This document shows positions 8,613 through 18,271 of a stretch of DNA of 64,000 nt, in pieces; within the stretch, counting starts at the first letter, position 1, and every line of letters starts with the position of its first letter. The translations under genes and the position numbers were made by a program. The notes beneath the pieces were generated by a model, which saw only the letters and a list, made by a program, of their open reading frames with translations, made no database searches and was not told where the DNA came from. Origin of the DNA: Flagellimonas oceanensis (GTDB lineage: Bacteria > Bacteroidota > Bacteroidia > Flavobacteriales > Flavobacteriaceae); contig NZ_RZNA01000004.1 of NCBI RefSeq assembly GCF_003992595.1, forward strand, positions 109,096-173,095, written 5' to 3'.

Positions 8613-11228
8613 ATGACTTCTAAAAAAGTAACTTTAAAAGCATTACTGCTCTCCGTAGTGATGTCTTTTTCTTGCATTACATTTTCCACAGCACAAACAG
8701 TTCCCTCGCCAGAGGATGTATATGGGTTCAAAGTGGGAGCCGATTACAAATTGGCCGATTACTCTCAGATTGAAGACTATTTGTCCAAATTGGACACTGC
8801 ATCCGATAGAGTTAAAAAAATTGAAATTGGAGAAACCGTATTAGGTCGCAAAATGTACCTCATGTTCATCTCCACAGCTGAAAATTTGGCACAGCTCGAT
8901 AAATGGAAAGACATCAGCACCAAACTTGCTCGCGTTCAAGTAGGGAATGAAGAAGCCGTAAAACTTTCCGAAGAAGGAAAAGCCATTGTATGGATCGATG
9001 GTGGTATGCATTCCACAGAGTTGGCCCATGGTCAAATGACTTCCGAGCTGGCATATACCCTTGCTACCTCCGAAACGGCGGAAATGAAAAAAATCAGGGA
9101 AAACGTGATTACCCTTCTCATGCCGGTAATGAACCCGGACGGACTGGACATTGTCGTGGACTGGTATCGTAAAAACCTCGGCACTCCTTATGAAACTTCG
9201 CGGCCTCCGATTCTCTATCACTATTACATGGGGCACGATAACAACAGGGATTGGTTTATGAACAATATGCCGGAAACCTACAACGTAACCAAAATGCTTT
9301 ACAACGAATGGTATCCGCAAATTGTATACAATCATCACCAATCCTCGCCTTCCTGGACCAAGATTTCGCTCCCTCCTTATGCCGATCCAGTAAACCCAAA
9401 AATTCACCCCGCCATTACAGCGGCTGTAAGTGAGGTTGGTTCTGCCATGACCAAGCGTTTTTCCCTTGAAAACATGCCCGGGGCCATTGCAGACAACTAT
9501 TATACCATGTTCTGGAACGGAGGTGGTCGTACCGTACCCTATTACCACAACATGATTGGTATATTGACCGAAACCGGACACACAACCCCTACACCAAGGT
9601 TCTACGACCCTGAAAAATTACCTAAAACCGTTGCCGGTGGCACCCCTACCGATGGCACGGACATTATGTACCCAGATCCATGGAAAGGTGGAGAGTCCCA
9701 TTTTAGGGATGCCGTGGATTATATGTTGACCGCCACTTGGGCCACTTTGGACCTTGCAGCTGACCGTAAGAGCAATTACCTGCTCAATATTTACAAAATG
9801 GGTAAATCCGCCGTTGAAAAAGGTAAGACCGAAGGTTTGTTCGCCTACATCATCGACAAAGAGCAATGGGATTCTTTTGAGGCCGTTAATTTGGTAAATG
9901 TGTTGCTTCAAGGTGGTATCGAAGTTGAAAAAGCAACCAGAGACTTTACCGTCAATGGTAAGGAATATGAAAAAGGTTCCTATGTCATCTACACAGCACA
10001 AGCTTTTAGGCCCTACTTGATGGACCTCATGGAAAAACAGGATTACCCCACACGTTTCCAATATCCAGGCGGACCTCCGGACACCCCATACGATTTGGCG
10101 GGATGGACTTTGCCAATGCAAATGGGCATTGATGTGGATAAAATTACTGAGTCGTTCAAGGCCCCAACCGAAAAAGTTACCGGTCTTGTAAAATACTACC
10201 AAGGCGATGTAAACAGGAACGGTTCCTTTGGATATGCATTAAATGTAAATACCAACGCTTCCGTGATTGCCACAAACAAGGTTTTGAAAGCTGGAGGAAC
10301 CGCATACAAGAGCATGACGGAATTCAAGGCCGGAAAAGAAACCTTCCCAGCAGGGTCTTACATTGTATCAGGCGACAAGGAAATGATGGAGTCCTTGGCA
10401 GATGAATACGGACTGGTATTCACAGGATTGGCTGCCAAGCCCGAAGTTCAATTAAAGAAAATCCATTTGCCCAAAGTTGGTTTGTATAAATCTTGGGTGG
10501 CCAATATGGATGAAGGATGGACCCGTTTTGTAATGGATGAGTACGAATTTGACTTGGACACCTTGCACGATGCCGACATTAAAACCAAGGATCTCTCCCA
10601 GTATGATGCCATCATCATTCCATCCCAAAGACCAAGTTCCATTTTACACGGACACAGCAATTTGAGCATGCCCGAAAAATTCACAGGTGGAATTGGCCTA
10701 AAAGGTTCTGTGGCCCTTAGTGATTATGTGGACGAAGGAGGAACATTGATTGCCTTTGACGAAGCCAGTGATTTTGTCATTGAACAATTTGGGTTGCCCA
10801 TGAGCGATGCCGTTGCAGGAGTGAGCAGCAATCGCTTTTTCATTCCAGGTTCCTTGATCAAAACGGGAATAGACACAAGCCATCCTTTGGCCTTCGGAAT
10901 GAAGGATACCGTTGCCGTTTCGTTTAACAAGAGTAGAGCTTTCAGGATAGACAAACAGAGAAAATCAGGCGAAGGGGGCAAGGAAGAAATCGAAGATGCA
11001 CCTGAACCCCAAGTTGAAGTGATTGCCACCTATGCTGCCAATGACTTGTTGATGAGCGGTTGGGCCATGGGAGAAAACCGATACATTGCCAAAAAACCAG
11101 CGATGGTCAAAGCGAAATACGGAAAAGGGTCAGCCATCTTGTTTGCGTTCCGTCCACAATTTAGGGCGCAACCCCGTGGCACTTACAAATTGATTTTTAA
11201 TGCGATTTACGAAGGAGCTTCGGAATAA
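8613..11228 (+). CDS. Secreted M14-family zinc metallopeptidase
   Basis: Zinc carboxypeptidase-like enzyme acting outside the cytoplasm. 871 residues with a cleavable signal peptide (ending near FSTAQ). Peptidase domain at about 50-380: zinc ligands H133 and E136 in GMHSTE, third ligand H241 or H242 in YNHHQ, catalytic glutamate probably E320 in TETGH. The C-terminal half has no motif I can name with confidence; parts resemble a class I glutamine-amidotransferase-like fold, as in related Bacteroidota proteins. Substrate not predictable from sequence. A strong terminator follows 18 bases after the stop. Confidence 0.88.
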   Translation: MTSKKVTLKALLLSVVMSFSCITFSTAQTVPSPEDVYGFKVGADYKLADYSQIEDYLSKLDTASDRVKKIEIGETVLGRKMYLMFISTAENLAQLDKWKDISTKLARVQVGNEEAVKLSEEGKAIVWIDGGMHSTELAHGQMTSELAYTLATSETAEMKKIRENVITLLMPVMNPDGLDIVVDWYRKNLGTPYETSRPPILYHYYMGHDNNRDWFMNNMPETYNVTKMLYNEWYPQIVYNHHQSSPSWTKISLPPYADPVNPKIHPAITAAVSEVGSAMTKRFSLENMPGAIADNYYTMFWNGGGRTVPYYHNMIGILTETGHTTPTPRFYDPEKLPKTVAGGTPTDGTDIMYPDPWKGGESHFRDAVDYMLTATWATLDLAADRKSNYLLNIYKMGKSAVEKGKTEGLFAYIIDKEQWDSFEAVNLVNVLLQGGIEVEKATRDFTVNGKEYEKGSYVIYTAQAFRPYLMDLMEKQDYPTRFQYPGGPPDTPYDLAGWTLPMQMGIDVDKITESFKAPTEKVTGLVKYYQGDVNRNGSFGYALNVNTNASVIATNKVLKAGGTAYKSMTEFKAGKETFPAGSYIVSGDKEMMESLADEYGLVFTGLAAKPEVQLKKIHLPKVGLYKSWVANMDEGWTRFVMDEYEFDLDTLHDADIKTKDLSQYDAIIIPSQRPSSILHGHSNLSMPEKFTGGIGLKGSVALSDYVDEGGTLIAFDEASDFVIEQFGLPMSDAVAGVSSNRFFIPGSLIKTGIDTSHPLAFGMKDTVAVSFNKSRAFRIDKQRKSGEGGKEEIEDAPEPQVEVIATYAANDLLMSGWAMGENRYIAKKPAMVKAKYGKGSAILFAFRPQFRAQPRGTYKLIFNAIYEGASE

Positions 11229-11246
11229 TATTTAAAATATTTGTGT

Positions 11247-11281
11247 AAAAAAGCCCCGCTAATTATGGCGGGGCTTTTTTT
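11247..11281 (+). terminator. Rho-independent terminator (bidirectional)
   Basis: GCCCCGC (11253-11259) pairs with GCGGGGC (11268-11274), flanked by A6 on the left and T7 on the right. The flanks let it serve both the M14 peptidase (+) and the TauE/SafE gene (-), whose stop codon lies 19 bases further on. Confidence 0.92.
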
Positions 11282-11299
11282 ATTGAATCGTATGTGGTT

Positions 11300-12055
11300 C
11301 TATCTGAACAAAATCGCCACCGCACCAATCGCGGTTACAATCAAAATAAAACGCTTGTAATTTTTTTCGTTGATTTTCTTAACTAAGAAAACACCCAAAA
11401 ACAATCCCACAAATATGGCAGGGAGCAATCGCAAATTGATCAACAGACTTTCCACGGTAATCGTTTTCCAAACAAACACATGGAACGGCATTTTGAACAT
11501 ATTGGTAATGAAAAACAACCAAGCTGCCGTTCCCACAAATTCATTTTTGGGCAAACGCATCGCCAAAAAGAAAATGTTGGTAAACGCCCCCGCCAAATTC
11601 CCGATCATGGTACAAATCCCTGAGAAGATACCCATGGAACCCGAAAACAGCCAATGGGTAGGCACTTTTTTGGATTTACGTCGGTCCCAAGAAACCAACA
11701 TGCCCAAACTAATGAATATCACCACCACCATGGCCCACTTGAATTCTCGTTCGGGCAGGTCCTTTCCAATCAATACACCGATGAGGATTCCAAGAATCAT
11801 CCAAGGAAGAAACCTAATGATATATTTCCATTGCGTATGCCGGTTATAATAGATCACGGCAAAAGTGTCGCCAACAATCAAAAGGGGAATAAAAAGTCCT
11901 GTTGATGCCTTGGAACCAAAAGCCAAAGCCATTAACGTTACATTAAAGATGGACATCCCCTTAAGTCCTGCTTTGGAGACCCCCATCAAGAAAACGGCAG
12001 TGGCAGCCATGGTCCATGCGGCAACGGAAATATCTGAGTACGTGGAAAGAAACAT
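11300..12055 (-). CDS. TauE/SafE-family membrane permease
   Basis: 251 residues, almost entirely hydrophobic, with about eight transmembrane segments in two similar halves, as in the TauE/SafE (sulfite/organosulfonate exporter-like) family. Glycine motifs such as GVSKAGLKG near the N-terminus and GNLAGAFTN in the second half fit this family. The substrate cannot be told from sequence; members move small anions or sulfur compounds. Transcribed divergently from the sodium:solute symporter. Confidence 0.82.
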   Translation of the reverse strand: MFLSTYSDISVAAWTMAATAVFLMGVSKAGLKGMSIFNVTLMALAFGSKASTGLFIPLLIVGDTFAVIYYNRHTQWKYIIRFLPWMILGILIGVLIGKDLPEREFKWAMVVVIFISLGMLVSWDRRKSKKVPTHWLFSGSMGIFSGICTMIGNLAGAFTNIFFLAMRLPKNEFVGTAAWLFFITNMFKMPFHVFVWKTITVESLLINLRLLPAIFVGLFLGVFLVKKINEKNYKRFILIVTAIGAVAILFR

Positions 12056-12075
12056 GAAGAATTTTTACTGGTTCA

Positions 12076-12083
12076 CAAAAGTA
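12076..12083 (-). promoter_or_regulatory. Probable -7 element of the TauE/SafE gene
   Basis: On the minus strand this reads TACTTTTG, a match to TAnnTTTG, 20 bases before the start codon. The same octamer precedes riboflavin synthase. A one-mismatch plus-strand element (TATCTTTA, 12096-12103) may serve the symporter gene. Confidence 0.4.
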
Positions 12084-12124
12084 ACCCAAAAAAGCTATCT
12101 TTAACCCCAAGCCAAACTTAACAA

Positions 12125-13927
12125 ATGAAACTAGAACTTTTAGATTACATCATCATTTTTGGATTCTTTGCCATAGTCCTTTTCATTGGGATTTATGTTT
12201 CCAAGAAATCGGGTAAAAACACGGCAGAATATTTTTTGTCCGGCCGTAGCATGCCATGGTGGCTTTTGGGCTTTTCCATGGTTGCCACTACCTTCTCCAC
12301 GGATACGCCCAATTTGGTTACGGACTTTGTCCGTACCGATGGTGTCTCGGGAAACTGGGGTTGGTGGGCCTTTTTGCTCACAGGTTTGCTTACCGTTTTT
12401 GTCTATGCCAAGCTTTGGAGAAAATCCAACGTGGCCACGGATATGGAATTTTACGATTTAAGGTACGGCGGAAAACCTGCACATTTTCTCCGTGGATTTA
12501 GATCGTTGTATTTAGGTGTGGTCTTTAATGTAATGGCTATGTCGGCCGTGACTCTAGCTGCCATAAAAATCGGGCAGGTAATGCTCGGACTGGAACCCGT
12601 TGAAACCGTGCTGCTGGGAGGAACCATAACAGTGATTTTTAGTGCCGTAGGTGGGTTTAGAGGAGTGGTCTATACTGATTTTCTATTGTTTTTTGTTGCC
12701 ATGGGTGGAGCCATTGGAGCTGCAATCTACTTGGTAAATATGCCTGAAGTTGGTGGTTTGGACAATATTTTGGCGAATGCGCAGGTACAGGAAAAAATGT
12801 CCATCCTTCCCGATTTTTCGGATACCGATGCTTTGATAGGGCTTCTTATCATACCCTTGGCAGTACAATGGTGGAGTGCTTGGTACCCAGGCGGTGAACC
12901 CGGGGGTGGTGGCTATATCGCACAGCGTATGTTGGCCGCCAAAAATGAAAACCACGCCATCGGGGCAACATTTTTCTTCAACATATTGCATTATGCGCTA
13001 AGACCATGGCCATGGATTTTGGTCGCCTTGGCCTCTATTGTGGTGTTCCCGGATTTGGAAAGCATTCAACAGGCGTTTCCCAATGTACCGGAGAACATCC
13101 TTAAAAACGATTTGGCCTACTCCGCCATGCTTACCATGTTGCCCACAGGCTTGTTGGGTCTGGTTATGGCTTCTTTGGGAGCAGCCTATATGTCAACCAT
13201 TTCAACACACCTTAACTGGGGGTCCTCTTATATCGTAAATGATTTCTACAAGCAGCAAATCAATAAAAATGCATCAGAAAAGGAATTAGTGAACGTGGGT
13301 AGGATTTCCACAGTTGTTCTGATGGTTTTGAGTAGTTTATTCGCTTTGGAACTTAACAATGCCACTCAGCTCTTCGATATTATCATCATGTTCGGAGCAG
13401 GAACAGGACTCATCTTTTTGTTACGATGGTTCTGGTGGCGAATCAATGCATGGAGCGAAATCGTTGCCATGTTCTCATCGGGTATTATCTCGATTGTTTT
13501 CTGGCAGCTGGAAGAACCGTTGTTTTTGGCCGATGGTGCACCTTTTCCAACATGGAGCAAATTTCCGTTGGTGGTGTTGATCACTACCATACTTTGGTTG
13601 GCCACCACCTTTTTAACCAAGCCGGAAGACAACAAGGTGCTCTATCGTTTTTATAAAATCACAAAACCAGGAGGGCCTGGATGGAAAAAGATTCATGAAG
13701 AAGCCAAGGCCGAAGGCGTTTCCCTTGAAGATGAAAATGCCAAATGGAGCGTTCCATCAGGAGTTTTGGCCATGATCGTGGGCTGTATTCTGGTCTACGG
13801 ATGTCTTTTTGCCACAGGAAATTGGATTTATGGCAATTATCCCTTGGCGATTGGGCTTACCGTATTGGTATTGATAGCCACAGTTGTTCTTTTAAGAATT
13901 TGGCGCGGGATGCGGAATGTATTTTGA
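12125..13927 (+). CDS. Sodium:solute symporter (SSS family)
   Basis: Inner-membrane transporter that couples sodium entry to uptake of a solute. 600 residues with about 13-14 transmembrane segments. Early glycine-rich sequence AEYFLSGRSMPWWLLGFSMV is typical of the family, as is the later TLPTGLLGLVMASLGAAYMST type of sodium-site helix (here MLPTGLLGLVMASL). Sugars, amino acids or carboxylates are all possible substrates; no neighbour narrows it. Ends 6 bases from the convergent riboflavin synthase gene. Confidence 0.88.
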   Translation: MKLELLDYIIIFGFFAIVLFIGIYVSKKSGKNTAEYFLSGRSMPWWLLGFSMVATTFSTDTPNLVTDFVRTDGVSGNWGWWAFLLTGLLTVFVYAKLWRKSNVATDMEFYDLRYGGKPAHFLRGFRSLYLGVVFNVMAMSAVTLAAIKIGQVMLGLEPVETVLLGGTITVIFSAVGGFRGVVYTDFLLFFVAMGGAIGAAIYLVNMPEVGGLDNILANAQVQEKMSILPDFSDTDALIGLLIIPLAVQWWSAWYPGGEPGGGGYIAQRMLAAKNENHAIGATFFFNILHYALRPWPWILVALASIVVFPDLESIQQAFPNVPENILKNDLAYSAMLTMLPTGLLGLVMASLGAAYMSTISTHLNWGSSYIVNDFYKQQINKNASEKELVNVGRISTVVLMVLSSLFALELNNATQLFDIIIMFGAGTGLIFLLRWFWWRINAWSEIVAMFSSGIISIVFWQLEEPLFLADGAPFPTWSKFPLVVLITTILWLATTFLTKPEDNKVLYRFYKITKPGGPGWKKIHEEAKAEGVSLEDENAKWSVPSGVLAMIVGCILVYGCLFATGNWIYGNYPLAIGLTVLVLIATVVLLRIWRGMRNVF

Positions 13928-13933
13928 TGGGTT

Positions 13934-14524
13934 TTAACCCCTCAGTTCCAATAATCTGGAAACATATTTGCCGACCACATCAAACTCCAAGTTCACTGTA
14001 GCTCCCACTTTGTAGGTGTGAAAACGGGTATGCTCGTGGGTATAGGGAATTATGGCCACACTGAAGCTGTTCTTTTCGGAGTCAACAACAGTTAGACTGA
14101 CACCGTCCACGGTAATGGAACCCTTCTCAATGGTTACATTATTGAGTTTTGGGTCGTATTCAAACGTATATATCCAGCTACCATCTTTTACGATAATGGA
14201 TTTACAGCCTGCGGTTTGGTCCACATGTCCTTGAACAATGTGCCCATCTAAACGTGCACCCAACAACATAGCGCGCTCCAGATTGACCACATCACCTACT
14301 TTCAGGTCGCCTAAATTGGTCTTGTTCAAGGTCTCTTCTATTGCCGTTACGGTATAGCTGCTTCCATCAATGGCAATTACGGTAAGGCAAACCCCATTGT
14401 GTGAAACACTCTGGTCTATCTTCAATTCCGAAGTAATATCCGAAGCAACGGTAATGTGAAGATTTCCACCGTCCTTTTCCAGCTTTTCAACCTTCCCCAA
14501 AGTCTCTATAATCCCTGTGAACAT
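13934..14524 (-). CDS. ribE: Riboflavin synthase, alpha subunit
   Basis: Converts two 6,7-dimethyl-8-ribityllumazine molecules to riboflavin. 196 residues from the start at 14524, giving the characteristic N-terminus MFTGIIETLG; the longer frame upstream runs into the promoter. Two tandem lumazine-binding barrels are visible, each with its motif (HNGVCLTV in the first, VDGVSLTV in the second) and the linker LDGHIVQGHVD. Divergent from pdxA. Confidence 0.95.
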   Translation of the reverse strand: MFTGIIETLGKVEKLEKDGGNLHITVASDITSELKIDQSVSHNGVCLTVIAIDGSSYTVTAIEETLNKTNLGDLKVGDVVNLERAMLLGARLDGHIVQGHVDQTAGCKSIIVKDGSWIYTFEYDPKLNNVTIEKGSITVDGVSLTVVDSEKNSFSVAIIPYTHEHTRFHTYKVGATVNLEFDVVGKYVSRLLELRG

Positions 14525-14541
14525 GTCTCTTATTAATTGAC

Positions 14542-14549
14542 TAGATTTG
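14542..14549 (+). promoter_or_regulatory. Probable -7 element of pdxA
   Basis: TAGATTTG matches TAnnTTTG, 33 bases before the pdxA ATG. No TTG at the right -33 distance was found. Confidence 0.45.
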
Positions 14550-14554
14550 TAATG

Positions 14555-14562
14555 CAAAAGTA
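14555..14562 (-). promoter_or_regulatory. Probable -7 element of ribE
   Basis: Minus-strand TACTTTTG, a match to TAnnTTTG, 30 bases before the ribE start at 14524. It supports the shorter ribE start and lies six bases from the pdxA element on the other strand. Confidence 0.45.
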
Positions 14563-14582
14563 GCCATAACGGCATTCATTTT

Positions 14583-15635
14583 ATGAAGGAAAATCAAAAA
14601 ATAAGGTTGGGCATTTCCATTGGGGATATTAACGGCATTGGGTGCGAGGTGGCACTCAAAACATTTGAAGACCCAAGAATGCTGGAGTTTTGCACCCCAG
14701 TGATATTCGCATCCAACAAAACCATTTCCCAACAAATCAAAGATTTGGGAATCGATCTCAAATTCAATGGTGTTCGGGATGCCGGTCAGGCCTTGGAAGG
14801 CAAAGTCAATATTGTCAATGTTTGGAAAGAAGTTCCTAAGATTGAATACGGACAAGCTACTAAAGAAGGCGGTGAGTTTGCCATTCGGTCATTGCGAGCG
14901 GCCGTTTCTGCGCTAAAAGAGGATAAAATCGATGTGTTGGTCACGGCACCCATCAACAAAAACAATATCCAATCCGAGGATTTTAATTTTCCTGGCCATA
15001 CGGACTTTCTGGCTCAAGAGCTCGAGGGAGAGAGCCTAATGTTCATGGTCACAAATTCCCTACGTGTTGGTCTACTTACCGATCATATTGCGGTAAAGGA
15101 TGTGGCCGAAGCTATTACCCCAAAGCTCATCCGAAACAAAGTGGCCACCATGGAAAAATCCTTGAAAATGGACTTTGGTATCCGTCGTCCCAAAATAGCC
15201 ATGTTGGGCATCAATCCCCACAGTGGCGACAACGGAACCATTGGCCAAGAGGACGATAAAATTCTAAAGCCCACCATAAAGGAATTGTTCGATAAGGGCA
15301 CTTTGGTCTACGGTCCTTATTCGGCAGACAGTTTTTTTGGCTCTGACAACCACAGTAATTTTGATGCCATACTAGCGGCCTACCATGATCAGGGGCTAAT
15401 TCCGTTCAAGACCCTTTCCTTTGGAAAAGGAGTCAACTATACGGCCGGACTGGATAAAGTACGAACATCTCCAGACCATGGAACCGCCTATGAAATCGCT
15501 GGAAAAGGCAAGGCTGATGAAAGTTCTTTTAAAGAAGCCGTATTCACTGCCATTCAAGTATTTAAAAACAGAACAGAGTATCTGGAACTTACCGAAAACC
15601 CTCTTAAAAAGCAGAAAATCAAGCGAGGAGGGTAA
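14583..15635 (+). CDS. pdxA: 4-hydroxythreonine-4-phosphate dehydrogenase PdxA
   Basis: NAD-dependent oxidation/decarboxylation step in the DXP-dependent route to pyridoxal phosphate. 350 residues, close to the family norm. Starts with RLGISIGDINGIGCEV, the usual PdxA opening. Metal-ligand histidines are in FPGHTDFLA and in AAYHDQGLIP; the C-terminal GTAYEIAGKGKAD is also typical. The next gene has its own promoter in the 110-base gap. Confidence 0.93.
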   Translation: MKENQKIRLGISIGDINGIGCEVALKTFEDPRMLEFCTPVIFASNKTISQQIKDLGIDLKFNGVRDAGQALEGKVNIVNVWKEVPKIEYGQATKEGGEFAIRSLRAAVSALKEDKIDVLVTAPINKNNIQSEDFNFPGHTDFLAQELEGESLMFMVTNSLRVGLLTDHIAVKDVAEAITPKLIRNKVATMEKSLKMDFGIRRPKIAMLGINPHSGDNGTIGQEDDKILKPTIKELFDKGTLVYGPYSADSFFGSDNHSNFDAILAAYHDQGLIPFKTLSFGKGVNYTAGLDKVRTSPDHGTAYEIAGKGKADESSFKEAVFTAIQVFKNRTEYLELTENPLKKQKIKRGG

Positions 15636-15673
15636 AAAGTTAATCTCATTTTGGATATTTGTTGTAGCAAGAA

Positions 15674-15703
15674 TTGCAGTTTTGTAAATTAGTAGTATCT
15701 TTG
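15674..15703 (+). promoter_or_regulatory. Bacteroidota-type promoter of the yceD-rpmF-fabH-acc block
   Basis: TTG (15674-15676), 19 bases, TATCTTTG (15696-15703): exact consensus layout. Transcription should start near 15709, at a perfect 12-base palindrome GCCTTTAAAGGC (15709-15720), leaving a leader of about 35 bases before the yceD start. Confidence 0.75.
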
Positions 15704-15745
15704 CACCCGCCTTTAAAGGCTGGTACACAAACCTTAAGTGTAGAA

Positions 15746-16279
15746 ATGATGAAGCTGAAAGAGTTTAATATCCCTTTTTCAGGTCTGAAGTTGGGAAAAC
15801 ATAACTTTGTGTACGAGATTGATGATGCGTTCTTTGAATCTTTTGACTACCAAGAATTTAACGGAGCTTCCGTTCATGTAAATGCCGTTTTGGAAAAAAT
15901 GAGCACCATGATGGAACTTCAGATTGAAGCGGAGGGAACCATAAATGTGGATTGTGATCTAACGGGCGAACCTTATGACCAGCCTGTTGACTCCCATTTA
16001 AAACTAGTCGTCAAGTTTGGCGAAGAGTACAATGATGAAGATGATGAAATCTTGATCATCCCACACGGAGAACACCAATTCAATATTGCACAGTACGTAT
16101 ACGAAATGTTGGTGCTGGCCGTTCCACAAAAAAGGGTTCATCCCGGTGTGGAAGACGGAACATTGCAATCGGAAATCTTGGATAAGCTCGAAGAGCTTCA
16201 GCCAAAAGAGAATACAAAACCATCAGAAGATACGGACCCCAGGTGGGACGATTTAAAAAAGTTACTAACGGATAAATAG
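15746..16279 (+). CDS. YceD/DUF177 family protein
   Basis: 177 residues from the ATG at 15746 (or the adjacent ATG at 15749, giving [14 protein letters not shown]). DUF177 proteins are encoded just ahead of ribosomal protein L32 in very many bacteria and are linked to large-subunit rRNA processing. Visible here are the central [14 protein letters not shown] stretch, where the usual cysteine pair is reduced to one cysteine, the acidic EEYNDEDDE segment, and QKRVHP near the C-terminus. The longer frame from 15674 starts inside the promoter and is rejected. rpmF begins 7 bases after its stop. Confidence 0.88.
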   Translation: MMKLKEFNIPFSGLKLGKHNFVYEIDDAFFESFDYQEFNGASVHVNAVLEKMSTMMELQIEAEGTINVDCDLTGEPYDQPVDSHLKLVVKFGEEYNDEDDEILIIPHGEHQFNIAQYVYEMLVLAVPQKRVHPGVEDGTLQSEILDKLEELQPKENTKPSEDTDPRWDDLKKLLTDK

Positions 16280-16286
16280 GTTTATA

Positions 16287-16487
16287 ATGGCACATCCTAA
16301 AAGAAAAATATCAAAAACCAGAAGGGACAAAAGAAGAACCCACTACAAAGCAGTTGCGCCAACAATTGCCAAAGACTCAACAACAGGTGAAATGCACTTG
16401 TTCCACAGAGCTCACTGGCACGAAGGCAAATTGTACTACAGAGGTCAGGTTTTGATTGACAAAACAGAAGAGGAAACTGCGGCCTAA
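16287..16487 (+). CDS. rpmF: 50S ribosomal protein L32
   Basis: 66 residues, basic N-terminus [20 protein letters not shown] as in all bacterial L32 proteins. The zinc-type cysteine pairs found in some L32 proteins are absent (LFHRAHW), so this is the cysteine-free form. Cotranscribed with the upstream yceD gene; a strong terminator follows. Confidence 0.95.
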   Translation: MAHPKRKISKTRRDKRRTHYKAVAPTIAKDSTTGEMHLFHRAHWHEGKLYYRGQVLIDKTEEETAA

Positions 16488-16510
16488 CCGCAAACCCCCT
16501 ATAATACAGC

Positions 16511-16545
16511 AACTCCCGTTCAATATATCAACGGGAGTTTTTTTA
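16511..16545 (+). terminator. Rho-independent terminator after rpmF
   Basis: AACTCCCGTT (16511-16520) pairs with AACGGGAGTT (16530-16539), followed by a T run. It ends or attenuates the yceD-rpmF transcript before fabH. Confidence 0.9.
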
Positions 16546-16664
16546 TGGGCCCACGTTAACACCCAAAATCGGCTCGATTATCTCGATAAAGTCATATAAA
16601 ATGACTAATTTTCACACCTTTTGGGTCAAATTTGAATCTTTTTGACAATAAAGAGAGGCTAAAA

Positions 16665-17660
16665 ATGAAGAAAACAACAGCAGCAATAACAGCTGTAGGA
16701 GGATACGTTCCTGAGTTTGTTCTTTCCAATAAAGTGTTGGAAACCATGGTGGACACCAACGATGAATGGATTACCACCCGAACAGGAATCAAGGAGCGAA
16801 GAATCTTAAAAGAAGAGAACGCGGGAACATCTTACATGGCCATCAAAGCTGCGGAAGATTTGCTTCAAAAAAGAGGCATTGAAGCTTCCGAAATAGACTT
16901 TGTGCTCGTGGCTACTGCCACCCCCGACATGCCCGTCGCTTCCACTGCGGCTTATGTGGCTTCGGAAATTGGTGCAGTGAATGCTTTCGCCTATGATTTA
17001 CAAGCAGCGTGTTCCAGCTTTTTGTATGGGATGTCCACTGCGGCCAGCTATATAGAATCAGGCAGATACAAAAAAGTATTGGTCATTGGAGCCGATAAAA
17101 TGTCGTCCATCATAGACTATACCGATAGGACCACATGTATTATTTTTGGAGATGGTGCAGGAGCCGTTCTTTTTGAACCCAATGAAGAAGGTTTGGGTTT
17201 ACAGGATGAATATCTGCGTTCCGACGGAATCGGTCGTCAATTTTTGAAGATTGATGCAGGTGGGTCTATTTTGCCGGCATCTGAAGAAACGGTAAAGAAC
17301 AAGCAGCATTTTGTTTATCAAGATGGCAAATCCGTCTTTAAATTTGCTGTATCCAATATGGCCGATGTATCCGCATTGATCATGGAGCGAAACAACTTGA
17401 CCAAAGATGATGTACAATGGTTGGCACCACACCAGGCCAACAAACGCATCATTGATGCCACCGCCAATAGGATGGGCCTCGAAGCTGAAAAAGTTTTGAT
17501 GAACATTCATCGATACGGTAATACAACATCCGCCACATTACCTTTGTTGCTTTACGATTACGAAAAGCAGTTGAAAAAAGGAGATAACATAATTTTTGCC
17601 GCCTTTGGAGGAGGTTTTACTTGGGGTTCCATTTATTTGAAATGGGCCTATAATTCTTAA
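16665..17660 (+). CDS. fabH: Beta-ketoacyl-ACP synthase III
   Basis: Condenses acetyl-type CoA primers with malonyl-ACP to start fatty-acid synthesis. 331 residues from 16665 ([14 protein letters not shown]); the upstream ATG at 16632 adds an unrelated tail, and AAGAGAGG precedes 16665 at a ribosome-binding distance. Catalytic triad C116 (AACSSF), H256 (PHQANKR) and N286 (GNTTSATLP). It lies between rpmF and the acetyl-CoA carboxylase genes, a common bacterial order. Whether its primer is acetyl- or branched-chain acyl-CoA cannot be told from sequence. Confidence 0.95.
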   Translation: MKKTTAAITAVGGYVPEFVLSNKVLETMVDTNDEWITTRTGIKERRILKEENAGTSYMAIKAAEDLLQKRGIEASEIDFVLVATATPDMPVASTAAYVASEIGAVNAFAYDLQAACSSFLYGMSTAASYIESGRYKKVLVIGADKMSSIIDYTDRTTCIIFGDGAGAVLFEPNEEGLGLQDEYLRSDGIGRQFLKIDAGGSILPASEETVKNKQHFVYQDGKSVFKFAVSNMADVSALIMERNNLTKDDVQWLAPHQANKRIIDATANRMGLEAEKVLMNIHRYGNTTSATLPLLLYDYEKQLKKGDNIIFAAFGGGFTWGSIYLKWAYNS

Positions 17661-17685
17661 TCAACAACTAACAAAATTATATTCC

Positions 17686-18186
17686 ATGGACGTTAAGGAA
17701 ATTCAAAGTTTAATCAAGTTTGTAGCCAAATCCGGTGCCAGCGAGGTAAAGCTGGAAATGGAGGATATTAAAATCACCATTCGAACGGGAAGCACAGGTT
17801 CAAGCACACCGGAAACCACAATTGTTCAACAAATCCCAGTGGCTCAACCATCTGCCGCAACCCCTACTGCTCCAGCGCCAGCTCCCACACAGGAAACTTC
17901 AGCACCAGCACCCGCTGATGCGAAAAAAGCAGAGGATGATTCAAAATATATCACTGTAAAATCCCCTATCATAGGTACATTCTATAGAAAGCCATCCCCG
18001 GACAAACCGCCTTTTGTGGAAGTGGGTAGCACTATCAATAAAGGAGATGTTCTTTGTGTGATTGAGGCCATGAAACTTTTCAACGACATTGAATCCGAGG
18101 TTTCCGGTAAAATTGTCAAGATATTGGTTGATGATTCATCTCCAGTGGAGTTTGACCAACCCTTGTTCTTGGTAGACCCATCGTAG
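17686..18186 (+). CDS. accB: Biotin carboxyl carrier protein of acetyl-CoA carboxylase
   Basis: Carries biotin between biotin carboxylase and carboxyltransferase. 166 residues: an N-terminal helical segment ([16 protein letters not shown]), an Ala/Pro/Thr-rich flexible linker at about 50-88, and a C-terminal biotinyl domain with the acceptor K130 in EAMKLFND (most homologues have EAMKLMNE). Begins 25 bases after fabH and is followed 85 bases later by accC. Confidence 0.95.
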   Translation: MDVKEIQSLIKFVAKSGASEVKLEMEDIKITIRTGSTGSSTPETTIVQQIPVAQPSAATPTAPAPAPTQETSAPAPADAKKAEDDSKYITVKSPIIGTFYRKPSPDKPPFVEVGSTINKGDVLCVIEAMKLFNDIESEVSGKIVKILVDDSSPVEFDQPLFLVDPS

Positions 18187-18271
18187 TGAATTTTAAATGA
18201 TAGATTTTGGATGACATTTTGTTGCCCAAAAGCATTTAAAATTTAGAATTCCTAACTTAAGATTGTGTTCT

